Numbered from the stretch's first letter, positions 33,336 to 42,594 are shown. The stretch: DNA of 64,000 bases from Nannocystis pusilla (GCF_020073745.1 NZ_JAIRAU010000008.1:1-64000), one strand, 5' to 3'. Translations and numbers: made by a program. Notes: generated by a model not told the origin, from the sequence alone.

Positions 33336-33713
33336 CCCTCCGGACATCCGCCGAGAGCGACCGCCCGCCGCGGCCTCCGGGCGAAGATCTCGCCGCCTGC
33401 TCTTTCAGCCAGGTTCTCATTGCGCCGGCGTCACGACCCCCGGACCTCGCTCATGACCCGAGAGCCAGCCCGGGCTCGTACCAGGAAACGACGGCTGACG
33501 CAGGTGCGCCCGGCCGACTCGCCGGGGAGGGTGGCCTCGCAAGGGAGGACGCATGGGCTCTTGCGATTCGCCGCCTGCTCCGCACCAGCATCCCCGCGAT
33601 CCCGCGCGCCACGTCGCCGCCAGCGCGCGTGAACGTGCGGCGATTCGCCGCAGCGGACCGGTGCACATCGTTCGCGTTTGACGGACCACCGGGGCCGGCG
33701 CACCCTCCCTGGC
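33336..33713. other. Intergenic region with a 3'-end echo
   Basis: No credible gene. The end of the lactone oxidase gene (GCGAAGATCTTCGGCGCCTG from 33315) is echoed at 33381 (GCGAAGATCTCGCCGCCTG), a 66-base step. A degenerate 14-bp repeat pair covers 33328-33355. Confidence 0.5.
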
Positions 33714-35063
33714 GTGTCGACCCGCAGCGCGCTCCCGCCCGGCTCCAAGCTGACCCTCCTGCAGACCTACCGCTATCTCCGCGACCCCTACGATTACCTG
33801 GCCCGCATGCTCGCGGAGAACGGCGACCCGTTCACCGCCCACGTCGTCAACGGCGACGTCGTGATCACCGGCAGCCCGGCCGGCGTGCAGCAGATCTTCT
33901 CCGCCGATCCCGACACCTTTGCCCCGTTCGGCGTCGCCGCCGCGCGCCCGCTGGTCGGCGACTTCTCGCTGCTGCTCCTCTCCGGCGAGCGCCATCGCAA
34001 GGAGCGCAAGCTGCTGATGCCGGCCTTCCACGGCGAACGCATGCGCGCCTACGGCGAGACGATCCGCGCCGCGGCCCACGCCGCCGCCGCGACATGGTCC
34101 AAAGGACAGCCTTTCACGTTCCAGAACAGCTCGCAGTGGATCTCGCTCGAGGTCATCATCCGCGCCGTGTTCGGGGTCGCCGACGCCGCCCGCGTCGAAG
34201 CCGTCCGCCAGGCCATCCTCGAGTTCGTCGCCGCCACCGCCCCGAGCATCCTGTTCTTCCCGTTCCTGCAGCGCGAATTCTTCGGCCGCGGCCCGTGGGC
34301 GCGCTTCTCACGGGCGCGCGAGAAGCTCGGCTTCCTCATCAGCGCCGAGCTGGCCGCCCGCCGCAGCCGCCCCGACGAGGTCGGCGACGACATCCTGAGC
34401 CGTATGCTCGCCGCGCGTCACGACGACGGCGCGGGCATGAGCGACGTCGAGATCCACGACGAGCTGCTCACCCTGCTGTTCGCCGGCCACGAGACCTCCG
34501 GCATCGCCCTCGCGTGGGCGATCTACTGGCTCCACCGCGACCGCGACCGTCTCGAGAAATTGCTCGCCGAGCTCGACGCCGCCGGCGAGCACCCCGAGCC
34601 CGAGGTGCTCGCGCGCCTGCCGTACCTCGAGGCCGTCGTGCACGAGACCCTGCGCCTCTACCCGATCGCCCCCGACGCGCCGCGGACCCTCGCGCGCCCG
34701 TTCGAACTCGGCGGCTATCGATTGCCCGCCGGCGTCTGCGTCGCCGCGGCCACCGCCCTGCTGCACGTGCGCCCCGACATCTACCCCGAGCCGCACGAGT
34801 TCCGCCCCGAACGTTTTATCAACAAGAAGTACAGCCCGTTCGAATACACACCGTTCGGCGGCGGCCACCGCCGCTGCCTCGGGGCCGCCTTCGCCCTCTA
34901 CGAGATGAAGGTCGTGCTCGCCACGCTGCTCCGGCACTACCGCCTCGCGCTCGCCGAGCCGCGCGAGGTCAAGCCGGGCCGCCGCAACGTCGTCCTCGGC
35001 CCCGCGACCGGCGTGCGCGTCACCTTTCAGGGCCCCCGCCGCAGCGGCGATTCGCCGGCCTGA
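33714..35063 (+). CDS. Cytochrome P450
   Basis: A 449-residue P450 without a membrane anchor. The I-helix is LLTLLFAGHETSGIALAW (AGxET), the K-helix EAVVHETLRLYP (ExxR), PERF in FRPERFINKKYSPFEYTPFGGGHRRCLGAAFALYEMKV, with the heme-thiolate Cys in FGGGHRRCLG. The class resembles CYP4/CYP102-like fatty acid or terpene hydroxylases. Start uncertain: GTG 33714 and TTG 33678 are in frame and there is no ATG. No redox partner is adjacent. A repeat-like TGGTCC-AAA-GGACAG is inside the coding region near 34095. Confidence 0.9.
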   Translation: MSTRSALPPGSKLTLLQTYRYLRDPYDYLARMLAENGDPFTAHVVNGDVVITGSPAGVQQIFSADPDTFAPFGVAAARPLVGDFSLLLLSGERHRKERKLLMPAFHGERMRAYGETIRAAAHAAAATWSKGQPFTFQNSSQWISLEVIIRAVFGVADAARVEAVRQAILEFVAATAPSILFFPFLQREFFGRGPWARFSRAREKLGFLISAELAARRSRPDEVGDDILSRMLAARHDDGAGMSDVEIHDELLTLLFAGHETSGIALAWAIYWLHRDRDRLEKLLAELDAAGEHPEPEVLARLPYLEAVVHETLRLYPIAPDAPRTLARPFELGGYRLPAGVCVAAATALLHVRPDIYPEPHEFRPERFINKKYSPFEYTPFGGGHRRCLGAAFALYEMKVVLATLLRHYRLALAEPREVKPGRRNVVLGPATGVRVTFQGPRRSGDSPA

Positions 35064-35123
35064 CGCCTCGACGCTCACGGCTCGCCGGCGCCGGCTCGAA
35101 CGTGCACCATCGGCTGCCCTCAA

Positions 35124-35151
35124 GAACATGTCCAAAAGGACAACATCATGC
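35124..35151. repeat. 14-bp repeat, 2 units
   Basis: GAACATGTCCAAAA and GGACAACATCATGC; hairpin TGTCC-AAAA-GGACA at 35129-35142, 60 bases after the P450 stop and between convergent genes. Confidence 0.7.
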
Positions 35152-35284
35152 GCCGCTCGTCTGCTCCGTGCTCTCACCGGTTCGCGCGGCCCAGCTGGCG
35201 AGCGAGATCGTGCGGGATTGACAGCGAACCAATGACGGCGGGCGGCCGCTCTCGTCGACCGCCCTGCTGTCAGCGGCGTGCGGC

Positions 35285-35716
35285 TCAGCGGTCCTGCTCG
35301 CCCTCGTCGCGACCGCTCGGCGACATCGGCTCGTTGCGGGGCATCTCCGGCCGGTTCTCCGGCGTGGTCGAGGACGTCGACGCCTCGCGCTCCTCCACGA
35401 CCTGCGGCTCGTCGCTCGTCCCCGTCATCCCCTGCGCTCCGCGCTGGGAGCGGGAGCGGGACGCGGCGCGGTTGCTGTGCGACGCGTGGCCGCCCTTCGC
35501 CCCGATCTCCGCCATGTGCTCGCGGTTCTGGCTCACCACCTCACCGCCCTTGCGGCCGGCCGCGCGGGCCTCCTCCGAGTCGAACTCGTGCGCCGTGCCC
35601 TTCTCGTGGGCTGCCCGGCCGCCCTTGCGCGCGATCTCCCGCTGCTTCTCCGCCTCCATCCCCGCGAACCCGCGTCCTCCGCGGTGCTCCCCTGATTTCC
35701 CGGTGCTGTTCGGCAT
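35285..35716 (-). CDS. KGG-repeat stress-induced protein
   Basis: A 143-residue hydrophilic, disordered protein with three KGG-type repeats: EKQREIARKGGRAAHEKG, DSEEARAAGRKGG and NREHMAEIGAKGG. These are the repeats of general-stress proteins such as E. coli YciG and Bacillus GsiB. The C-terminal half is Ser/Glu/Pro-rich with no motif. The ATG at 35716 has AGAGG nine bases upstream. Expected to be induced by desiccation or general stress (family knowledge). Confidence 0.85.
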   Translation of the reverse strand: MPNSTGKSGEHRGGRGFAGMEAEKQREIARKGGRAAHEKGTAHEFDSEEARAAGRKGGEVVSQNREHMAEIGAKGGHASHSNRAASRSRSQRGAQGMTGTSDEPQVVEEREASTSSTTPENRPEMPRNEPMSPSGRDEGEQDR

Positions 35717-36083
35717 TGCTGGTACCTCTGTCGCGGACCTGTATCCGCGCCGTGATGGGTTCTTTGTATGGATGTCCTCAAGGACAGAGCGCACATGACG
35801 CCGTCAGAGGACGTTTCGAGGGAACCATGGTCGACTGCACCGCCTCGGCAAGGCGGAGCTCGGCGCGCCTGGGGGGCCGTGGACCCCAATTCGAGCCGCG
35901 ATCTCGCCGCCGGGGCCGCTGCGCCGGGGTTCTCGCTGTTGAGCCCGCTGGAGGAATACGGGAGACCCTGAGTCACTTGCGCATGCGACGACAGCAATTT
36001 TCACTCAGCGCAGTGCGCGAAACTGCGCCTCGGCCGCGATGGCGTTGACACCGCACCCTGGGGAGGGAGACGCTGGGGTCACG
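35717..36083. other. Intergenic region, one repeat array only
   Basis: No gene recognised in about 370 bases between divergent genes. It holds the two-unit repeat at 35768-35795. Confidence 0.45.
35768..35795. repeat. 14-bp repeat, 2 units
   Basis: ATGGATGTCCTCAA and GGACAGAGCGCACA; hairpin TGTCC-TCAA-GGACA at 35773-35786, 52 bases upstream of the KGG gene. Confidence 0.7.
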
Positions 36084-36344
36084 ATGACCCGCAATTTCCC
36101 CGTCTTCGCCCTCGCCGGTGCCCTCGCCGGATTCGTCGGATTCGCCTGCAAGAGCGGCGGCGGAGGTTCGCAGGCGCCCGGCGACGTCACGGCGATCGAG
36201 GGGCCCTCGTCGTGTCCGCGCGCGGTGCCGGCGGCCGGTGCTCCATGTCCGCGGGGCGAGTCCGAGTTCTGCGTCTACCGCACCACCGGCGGCGATTTCG
36301 CCTGTGTCTGCGGCGGCGGCAAGTGGGGCTGCGGCTCCAAGTAG
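36084..36344 (+). CDS. Small Cys-rich lipoprotein
   Basis: An 86-residue protein with a signal peptide and lipobox (AGFVGFAC-K), then a Gly-rich stretch and six cysteines in SSCPRAVPAAGAPCPRGESEFCVY and FACVCGGGKWGC. It is probably a small disulfide-bonded domain on the outer surface. A GGGG stretch precedes the ATG at 36084. Function unknown. Confidence 0.6.
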   Translation: MTRNFPVFALAGALAGFVGFACKSGGGGSQAPGDVTAIEGPSSCPRAVPAAGAPCPRGESEFCVYRTTGGDFACVCGGGKWGCGSK

Positions 36345-36460
36345 TAGAGGAAAGCACGCACTCGATCGCCGTGAACGCCTCACCGCGCCTGCGTCGGCCG
36401 ACCGGGCTCGCGCGGCTGCGGCGCTGGCCCGGCGGCGCGCTGCTGCGCTACCCTCCGACG

Positions 36461-37312
36461 ATGCTCCCTTATTCCGTCGCTCGGGTTCGCTGGACCGCGT
36501 TCACCCTGCTCCTCGCCTGCAGCTTCGACAGCAGCGGTCTGGTGAGTGTCGGCGAGCCGACCTCCACCACCTCGAGCGGCGACACCTCGACCGTCACCGC
36601 CGAGCCGGGGACCGGCACGAACGCCCTGCCGACCACCACCGCCGGCCCCGGGGGCAGCGAGAGCGACGGCGCGACCATGAGCACGACCACGCCGGTCGAC
36701 CCCTCCAACACGACGACCACGACGACCGACACCACCACCACCGGGCCGGACACCACGACCACCTCGACGGGACCCGACGCCACCGACACGTCGACCACGA
36801 GCACGGACACGAGCACCTCGACCGGCCCCGACACCACCACCGGTCCCATGTGCATGGACCCCGGCCCCGAGCCCAACGAGACCGAGGCCGAGTCCTTCGA
36901 CCTCGGCAACCAGCACTGCAAGGCCCCGCCGAAGAAGTTCTCCGGCGTGCTCGACGGCAACACCGACGTCGATTGGTACCGCTTCTTCGGCGACTTCAGC
37001 GGCAACAGCTGCAACGACAACGACCCCGACGGCGTCGCGTCGGTCATGGTGAGCGCCGACGGGCCGCTCGAGGTCTGCATGTACGCCGATTGTGACATCG
37101 ACGGCGACACCGTCTTCACCTGCCCCAACGGCACCACCAGCACCTTGTCGCTCGAGGGCCGGAAGGGCTGCTGCGGCCCCGGCAGCATGAGCTACAGCAT
37201 CAATTGCCAGGCCGGCGGCGACGAGAGCGCGATGCTGTACGTGCGCCTGCAGAAGGGCCCGGCCGACGCCTGCCTCGAGTACGAGGTCGAGTACAACTTC
37301 CACGTGAACTGA
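36461..37312 (+). CDS. Lipoprotein with Thr-rich stalk
   Basis: A 283-residue protein. Signal peptide with lipobox (FTLLLAC-S), then about 100 residues very rich in Thr/Ser/Pro/Asp that would form an extended, possibly glycosylated stalk, then a C-terminal domain of about 150 residues (PNETEAESFDLGNQHCKAPP... DVDWYRFFGDFSG... CLEYEVEYNFHV) similar in pattern to bacterial pre-peptidase C-terminal-type beta domains. It carries several conserved cysteines. No enzyme motif. Confidence 0.7.
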   Translation: MLPYSVARVRWTAFTLLLACSFDSSGLVSVGEPTSTTSSGDTSTVTAEPGTGTNALPTTTAGPGGSESDGATMSTTTPVDPSNTTTTTTDTTTTGPDTTTTSTGPDATDTSTTSTDTSTSTGPDTTTGPMCMDPGPEPNETEAESFDLGNQHCKAPPKKFSGVLDGNTDVDWYRFFGDFSGNSCNDNDPDGVASVMVSADGPLEVCMYADCDIDGDTVFTCPNGTTSTLSLEGRKGCCGPGSMSYSINCQAGGDESAMLYVRLQKGPADACLEYEVEYNFHVN

Positions 37313-37335
37313 GGCCGCGCGGCCCACGAACATTG

Positions 37336-37370
37336 ACGATGGGACATGTCGTGACGACATGTCCCATCGT
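37336..37370. terminator. 17-bp perfect palindrome between convergent genes
   Basis: ACGATGGGACATGTCGT (37336-37352) and its exact reverse complement (37354-37370) around a single base. It contains the 14-bp repeat core twice. Sitting between convergent stops at 37312 and 37392, it is well placed to terminate both transcripts, although no strong T-run follows. Confidence 0.65.
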
Positions 37371-37391
37371 GCATAAGGACATCGCGCCGCC

Positions 37392-39635
37392 TCACCCGCG
37401 CGGGCGCGCGGCCAGGTACTGCGGCGGCCACGTCACCCCGGGCCCGCGGTAGCTCTGTTCGGCCGCCGCGCGCAGCGTGAAGTGCGGATCGAGCAGGTGC
37501 GGCCGGGCCAGCGCGCACAGGTCGGCGCGGCCGGAGGCGATGATCGTGTTGACCTGGTCCCAGTCCTGGATCGCCCCCACGGCCATCGTCGTCACCCCGG
37601 CCTCGTGGCGGATCCGGTCGCTCAGGTGGGTCTGGAACATGCGCCCGTAGATCTCGGGCCGCGACTCCGGCGTCGTCTGGCCGGCCGACACGTCGACGAG
37701 GTCGCAGCCGTGGGCCTTGAGCATGCGCGCGATCTCCACCGCGTCCTCCTCGTCGAGGCCGTCGGGGATCCAGTCGGTCGCGGAGATCCGCACCGACACC
37801 GGCTTGTGCGCCGGCACGGCCGCGCGCACCGCGTCCAACACCTGCAGCGGGAAGCGCATGCGATTGGCGAGCGAGCCGCCGTACTCGTCGCGCCGCAGGT
37901 TCGTCAGCGGCGAGATGAACGACGCCAGCAGGTAGCCGTGGGCCATGTGGACCTCGACCAGATCGAAACCTGCCTCTTCGGCCAGCTGCGCCGCGCCCCG
38001 GAATTGCTCGACCACCGCCGCCATGTCGGCGGGCGTCATCGCCTTCGGCACCGCGAACCCGGGCGCGTAGGCCACCGGCGAAGGTCCGAGCAATTCCCAG
38101 CCGCCCTCCTGCAGCCCGGTGTCGGCGCCCTCCCACGGGTGCGCCGCCGAGCCCTTGCGCCCGGCGTGGCCGAGCTGGATCCCGATCTTCGCCGTCGAGT
38201 GCGCGTGCACGAAGTCGACCACGCGGCGCCACGCCGCCGCGTGCGCCGGCGACCAGATCCCGGTGCAGCCCGGGGTGATCCGGCCCTCCGGCGCGACGTT
38301 CGTCATCTCCGTCATCACCAGGCCGGCCCCGCCGACGGCGCACCCGCCGAGGTGGACCAGGTGCCATTCGCCCGGCAGCCCGTCGGCCGCCGAATACTGG
38401 CACATCGCCGACACCACCACGCGATTTTGCAGCGTCAGCTCGCGCAGGCGCAGCGGCGTGAACATCGGCGGCGGCGCCGGCTCGTGGGCCTCGCAGCCGT
38501 TCTGGCCGGCGAACCACCGGTCGAGCCCGCCGACGTACGCGCGGTCGCGGACGCGCAGGTTCTCGTAGGTCACCCGCTTGCTGCGGGTCATCATGCTGAG
38601 GACGAACTGCTGCGGGTCGAGGTGCTTGTAGCGGCGGACCTCCTCGAACCACGTCTGGCTGACCTTGGCGGCCCGCTGCAGCTTGGCGACCTCGAGCCAG
38701 CGCGCCTCGTGGTACGCCTGCAGCGCCGCCGGCACCGACGACTCGCGCTGCAGCGCCTCGCACAGCGCGATCGAGTCCTCCATCGCCAGCTTGGTGCCCG
38801 AGCCGATCGAGAAGTGGGCCGTGTGCGCGGCGTCGCCGATCAGCACCACGTTGCCCGACCACCAGCGCGCACACTTGACCTCGCGGAACGACAGCCAGCT
38901 CGACTTGTTGCTCATCAGCCGGTGTCCGCCGAGCTCCTCGGCGAACAGCCGCTCGCAGTAGGCCACGCTCTCCTCGGTGCTCATCGCGTCGAGCCCGGCC
39001 CGCCGCCAGGTCTCCGCGTCGGTCTCGACGATGAACGTGCTGGTCTCGCGGTCGAACGGGTAGGCGTGGACGACGAACAGCCCGTGGTGGTTCTCGCGCA
39101 CGTAGAACGTGAACGCCGTCAGCTTCTTGGTCGTGCCGAGCCAGATGTACTTCGCCTTGCCCTCGGCGATCGTCGGCGCGAACACCTCGGCGAGCTGGCC
39201 GCGGACCTTGCTGTTGATCCCGTCGGCCGCGACCACCAGATCGGCCCCGCGGGTCGCCGGCGACTGCAGCCCCTCGTGCTCCGTCTCGAACTCGATCGCG
39301 ACCCCGAGCCCCAGCGCGCGGTCTTGCAGGATCTCGAGCAGCCGCACCCGCGCGATCCCGCAGAACCCGTGGCCGCCCGAACGCACCACCTGTCCCTTGA
39401 AACAGGTGTCGATATCATCCCAGTGGATGAACGAGCCGGTGATCGCCGCATACGTCTCCGGGTCGGCGCGGCGGAAGTTGCCGAGCGTGCCGTCGGAGAA
39501 CACCACGCCCCAGCCGAACGTGTCTCTGCGCCGGTTGCGCTCGACGACCACGACCTCGCAGTCGGGCCGCGCTTTCTTCACGAGCACGCTGAAATACAGG
39601 CCAGCCGGGCCGCCACCGAGGACCGCGATCTTCAC
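37392..39635 (-). CDS. Aryl-CoA monooxygenase / old-yellow-enzyme fusion (anthraniloyl- or salicylyl-CoA type)
   Basis: A 747-residue bifunctional flavoprotein. The N-terminal half (1-380) is an FAD monooxygenase: GGGPAGLYFSVLVKK, VVAADGINSKVRGQ and VVLIGDAAHTAHFSIGSGTKLAMEDS. The C-terminal half (about 390-747) is an FMN TIM barrel of the old yellow enzyme family, from FTPLRLRELTLQNRVVVSAMCQYSA to LCALARPHLLDPHFTLRAA. This fusion is known from 2-aminobenzoyl-CoA monooxygenase/reductase and salicylyl-CoA 5-hydroxylase, which dearomatise or hydroxylate aryl-CoA esters. Which substrate applies cannot be told. No dedicated aryl-CoA ligase is adjacent. A CACCTGT...ACAGGTG palindrome lies inside the gene near 39387-39408. 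Confidence 0.85.
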   Translation of the reverse strand: MKIAVLGGGPAGLYFSVLVKKARPDCEVVVVERNRRRDTFGWGVVFSDGTLGNFRRADPETYAAITGSFIHWDDIDTCFKGQVVRSGGHGFCGIARVRLLEILQDRALGLGVAIEFETEHEGLQSPATRGADLVVAADGINSKVRGQLAEVFAPTIAEGKAKYIWLGTTKKLTAFTFYVRENHHGLFVVHAYPFDRETSTFIVETDAETWRRAGLDAMSTEESVAYCERLFAEELGGHRLMSNKSSWLSFREVKCARWWSGNVVLIGDAAHTAHFSIGSGTKLAMEDSIALCEALQRESSVPAALQAYHEARWLEVAKLQRAAKVSQTWFEEVRRYKHLDPQQFVLSMMTRSKRVTYENLRVRDRAYVGGLDRWFAGQNGCEAHEPAPPPMFTPLRLRELTLQNRVVVSAMCQYSAADGLPGEWHLVHLGGCAVGGAGLVMTEMTNVAPEGRITPGCTGIWSPAHAAAWRRVVDFVHAHSTAKIGIQLGHAGRKGSAAHPWEGADTGLQEGGWELLGPSPVAYAPGFAVPKAMTPADMAAVVEQFRGAAQLAEEAGFDLVEVHMAHGYLLASFISPLTNLRRDEYGGSLANRMRFPLQVLDAVRAAVPAHKPVSVRISATDWIPDGLDEEDAVEIARMLKAHGCDLVDVSAGQTTPESRPEIYGRMFQTHLSDRIRHEAGVTTMAVGAIQDWDQVNTIIASGRADLCALARPHLLDPHFTLRAAAEQSYRGPGVTWPPQYLAARPRG

Positions 39636-39750
39636 CGCGCAATGCTACCGCGCCGCCGCCCGGGCCCCCAAGTGAGAAGCCTCGCGGCAGTGCGAGCGAT
39701 CGTCTTCGGATTCGCGCCGACCTCGGGGCTGCCGTGTATGCTCACGCGGC

Positions 39751-42594
39751 ATGTCAGCAACGAACGGCCCGCGCGACGGCCTCCTGCTGGTCGCCGCGTT
39801 CGCCTCGGGCGCGGCGGCCCTCGCCTACGAGATGTTGTGGACGCGGATGCTCGCGCTGTCGCTCGGCAGCGAGACCGTCGGCGTGCTCGCCGGGCTCGCC
39901 GGCTACTTCGCCGGCCTCGCCCTCGGGGCCGCGCTGCTGCACGACCGCACCCTCCGCGCCCGCGACCCGGCGCGCCTGTTCGTCGCGCTCGAGCTGGTCG
40001 CGGCCGGCTTCGCCGTCGTCTCGCCGCACCTCTTACAGCTGCTCGCGCGCGTGCTCCCGGCCTGGCTCGGCCCGCTCGCCGCCGCCGGGGGCACCGCGGC
40101 GCTGGCCGCCTCGACCGCCGTCGCCGCGGCTGTCCTCGCTCTCGGCGCCGCCCCGCTCGGCGCCTCGCTCGCCGCGCTCGTCGAGGCCCGCCGTCGCACC
40201 TGGCCTTCCGACCACGACGGCCGCGGCCTCGGGCGGATCTACGGCGCGAACACTCTCGGCGCCGCCCTCGCCGCCCTCGTCAGCATCCATGTGGTGTTCC
40301 CCGCCCTCGGCTACGCCATCGGCGCTGCGCTCGCCGCCGGCGCCGGCCTCGCCGCCGCCCTGACCCTTCGCGCCTGGTCGGCACGTGTCTCCTCGGACAT
40401 GTCACGGGCGATCGCGGCACCTGTCTCTCCGGACACGTCCTTATCAGCCCCCGCCGGCGCGAGCGCGAATGCCCCCGAGGACATGTCCCGAGCGCCAGCC
40501 CACTCCCCGCTGGCGTCGCCGGCCGCCGCGGCGGTCGTCGACGCCTCGCGCGACCCGGACCCCGACCTGCTGCGCGAGCCGTGGCTGCTCGACCTCGTGT
40601 CCTTCGGGACAGGCCTGACCGGCATCGGCCTCCAGGTCGTCGGCGTGCGGGTCCTCGGCCAGCACCTCGAGAACACCATCTACACCTTCGCCCACATCCT
40701 CGCCGCCTACCTGCTCGCCACCGGCGTGGGCGCCGTCGTCTACCAGCGCCTGGCCGCGCGCGCCGTCGCCGGTCGCCCGGCCACCGTCACGGCCGCGCTG
40801 CTGTGGTTGCTCGGGCTGCTCGTCGTCCCGGCGGCCGTCGCCCTCGCGTACGCCCCCGAGCTGCTGCAGGCGCTCGCGCCCGAGGCCGCCGGGCTCGGGC
40901 GCGCCGCGCTGGCCGAGGTCGCGGTGGCGACCCTCGTGTTCGCGCCGACGGCCCTGGTGCTCGGCGCCCTGCTCAGCCACGTCATCGGCCTGGCGGCCGC
41001 GACCGGCCGGGGCGTCGGCCGGACCTACGCCTGGAACGCGCTCGGCTGCGCCGCCGCCCCGTTCGTGTTCGGCCTCGTGGCGATCCCCCGCCTCGGCTAC
41101 GCCGACGCCTTCTACGCCGTGCTCTACGCCTACCTGGCGCTGTTCGCCGCGTTCGGGTGGTTCCGCCGCTTCGCCCCCGTCAAGCTCATCGGCGGCGTGC
41201 TCGTCGGCGTCGCCCTCACCGCCGCCGGCCCGCGCTCGCTCGTGCTCGCGGCCAGCGACGACGGGTGGGTCCGCCGCGAGGAGCGGCAGACGCTGCACGG
41301 CCTCGTCGCCGTCAGCGAGCGCCCCGGCCCGGGCGGCGCCCCGCTGCGCCGGCTGCAGATCGGCAAGCTGTTCCGCATGGGCGGCGCCGCCGGGTTCGGC
41401 GAGCAGCGCATGGGCCAGGTCTGTTCACTCCTGTCTCATGCGTCAGGTCCCGAAGGACCTATCCCAAAGGCCCTGTACCTCGGGCTAGGCACCGGATCGA
41501 CCATGGGCGGCGCGCTGGCGGTCCCGCACGCCGCCGCCGAGGGCGTCGAGCTGGTGCCGGAGATCGTCGAGCTCCTGCCGCAATTCGCCGACATCAACCA
41601 CGACCTCGCCAAGCGCCCCGAGGTCGCGCTGCACGCCGCCGACGCCCGCCGCTACCTCGCCGCCGCGCCGACCCGCTACGACCTCGTGGTCGCCGACCTG
41701 TTCCACCCCGGCCAGGCCGGCGCCAGCGCCCTGTTCGCCCGCGAGCACTTCGCCGCCGCCCGCGACCACCTGCGCCCCGGCGGCCTGATGTGCCAGTGGC
41801 TCCCGCTCTACCAGCTCGACGAGGCCGACGTGCGCACGATCGTCCGCACCTTCCTCGACGTGTTCCCCGAGACCTACGCGTTCCTCGGCATCTACAACGC
41901 CCAGAACCCCGCGCTCGCGCTCGTCGGCCGCGCCCCCGACCCGGCCGCGGACCAGCTCCGCCTCGACGTCGCCCGCCTCGCCGCCGACACCGCCGAGCTG
42001 CGCAACATCGTCGACCCGCGCGACCTGCTGGCGTCGTACGTCATGGGCCCCGACGAGCTCGCCGCCTGGTCCGACGGCGCCCCGCGCAACACCGACCTCG
42101 CGCCCGAGATCGCCTTCCAGGCCGCCCGCGTGGCCTACCGCGACGACCGCACTCTCGGCGCGCACAACCTCGCCGCCATCCTGCAGCGCGCCGTCCCGGC
42201 CCCCGCGGCCATCCTCGCCGGCAGCGGCGCCGAGGCCCTCGCCGCCGCGGCCCAGCCGTTCACCGCCGCGGCCCGCCACTACCTCGCCGGCGAGATCGCC
42301 CGCGGCGACCTGGCAGATCTTTCAAGCATGTCCTGGGAGACAGCCGAGCAATTCGTCCGCGCCTACGAGGCCGACCCCGAGTTCGCCCCCGCCCGCGGCG
42401 CCCTCTACACGATCACGCGCAAGAACCAGGCGCTGGCCGCGAAGATCCTCCCGCGCATGCTGGCCCGGACCCCCGACGAGCCGCGCGTCTACGAGGCCTA
42501 CCTGCTCCACCTCCGCGCCGCCGGCGACGAATCGGCCTACAAGCAATTGCGCGACGAGGCCGCCGCCAAGTTCCCGGGCGCCCCGCTGCCGTGA
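39751..42594 (+). CDS. Membrane-fused spermidine synthase-like protein
   Basis: A 947-residue protein. About twelve or more hydrophobic segments in two blocks (residues 8-210 and 275-490) are followed by a soluble spermidine synthase-like Rossmann domain (about 500-760: LYLGLGTGSTMGGAL, HAADARRYLAAAPTRYDLVVADLF, LRPGGLMCQWLPLY), and a helical C-terminus. The methyltransferase-fold GxGxG is present. Such fused synthases are common in myxobacteria and of unproven activity; the usual decarboxylase partner is absent. Residues about 212-262 between the membrane blocks are encoded by a cluster of 14-bp repeats, and further repeat-like hairpins occur at 40598, 41445 and 42328. Confidence 0.82.
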   Translation: MSATNGPRDGLLLVAAFASGAAALAYEMLWTRMLALSLGSETVGVLAGLAGYFAGLALGAALLHDRTLRARDPARLFVALELVAAGFAVVSPHLLQLLARVLPAWLGPLAAAGGTAALAASTAVAAAVLALGAAPLGASLAALVEARRRTWPSDHDGRGLGRIYGANTLGAALAALVSIHVVFPALGYAIGAALAAGAGLAAALTLRAWSARVSSDMSRAIAAPVSPDTSLSAPAGASANAPEDMSRAPAHSPLASPAAAAVVDASRDPDPDLLREPWLLDLVSFGTGLTGIGLQVVGVRVLGQHLENTIYTFAHILAAYLLATGVGAVVYQRLAARAVAGRPATVTAALLWLLGLLVVPAAVALAYAPELLQALAPEAAGLGRAALAEVAVATLVFAPTALVLGALLSHVIGLAAATGRGVGRTYAWNALGCAAAPFVFGLVAIPRLGYADAFYAVLYAYLALFAAFGWFRRFAPVKLIGGVLVGVALTAAGPRSLVLAASDDGWVRREERQTLHGLVAVSERPGPGGAPLRRLQIGKLFRMGGAAGFGEQRMGQVCSLLSHASGPEGPIPKALYLGLGTGSTMGGALAVPHAAAEGVELVPEIVELLPQFADINHDLAKRPEVALHAADARRYLAAAPTRYDLVVADLFHPGQAGASALFAREHFAAARDHLRPGGLMCQWLPLYQLDEADVRTIVRTFLDVFPETYAFLGIYNAQNPALALVGRAPDPAADQLRLDVARLAADTAELRNIVDPRDLLASYVMGPDELAAWSDGAPRNTDLAPEIAFQAARVAYRDDRTLGAHNLAAILQRAVPAPAAILAGSGAEALAAAAQPFTAAARHYLAGEIARGDLADLSSMSWETAEQFVRAYEADPEFAPARGALYTITRKNQALAAKILPRMLARTPDEPRVYEAYLLHLRAAGDESAYKQLRDEAAAKFPGAPLP
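40381..40492. repeat. 14-bp repeats inside a coding region
   Basis: GCACGTGTCTCCTC and GGACATGTCACGGG (40381-40408), an 8-base interval, GCACCTGTCTCTCC and GGACACGTCCTTAT (40417-40444), then the intact palindrome GGACATGTCC at 40479-40488. They encode a polar linker between the two membrane blocks of the fused spermidine synthase, in one reading frame without stops. Confidence 0.75.

Noticed and set aside
39387..39408. CACCTGT...ACAGGTG palindrome as a regulatory site
   Set aside because: It lies deep inside the coding region of the aryl-CoA monooxygenase and resembles the general repeat core; no nearby start to regulate.
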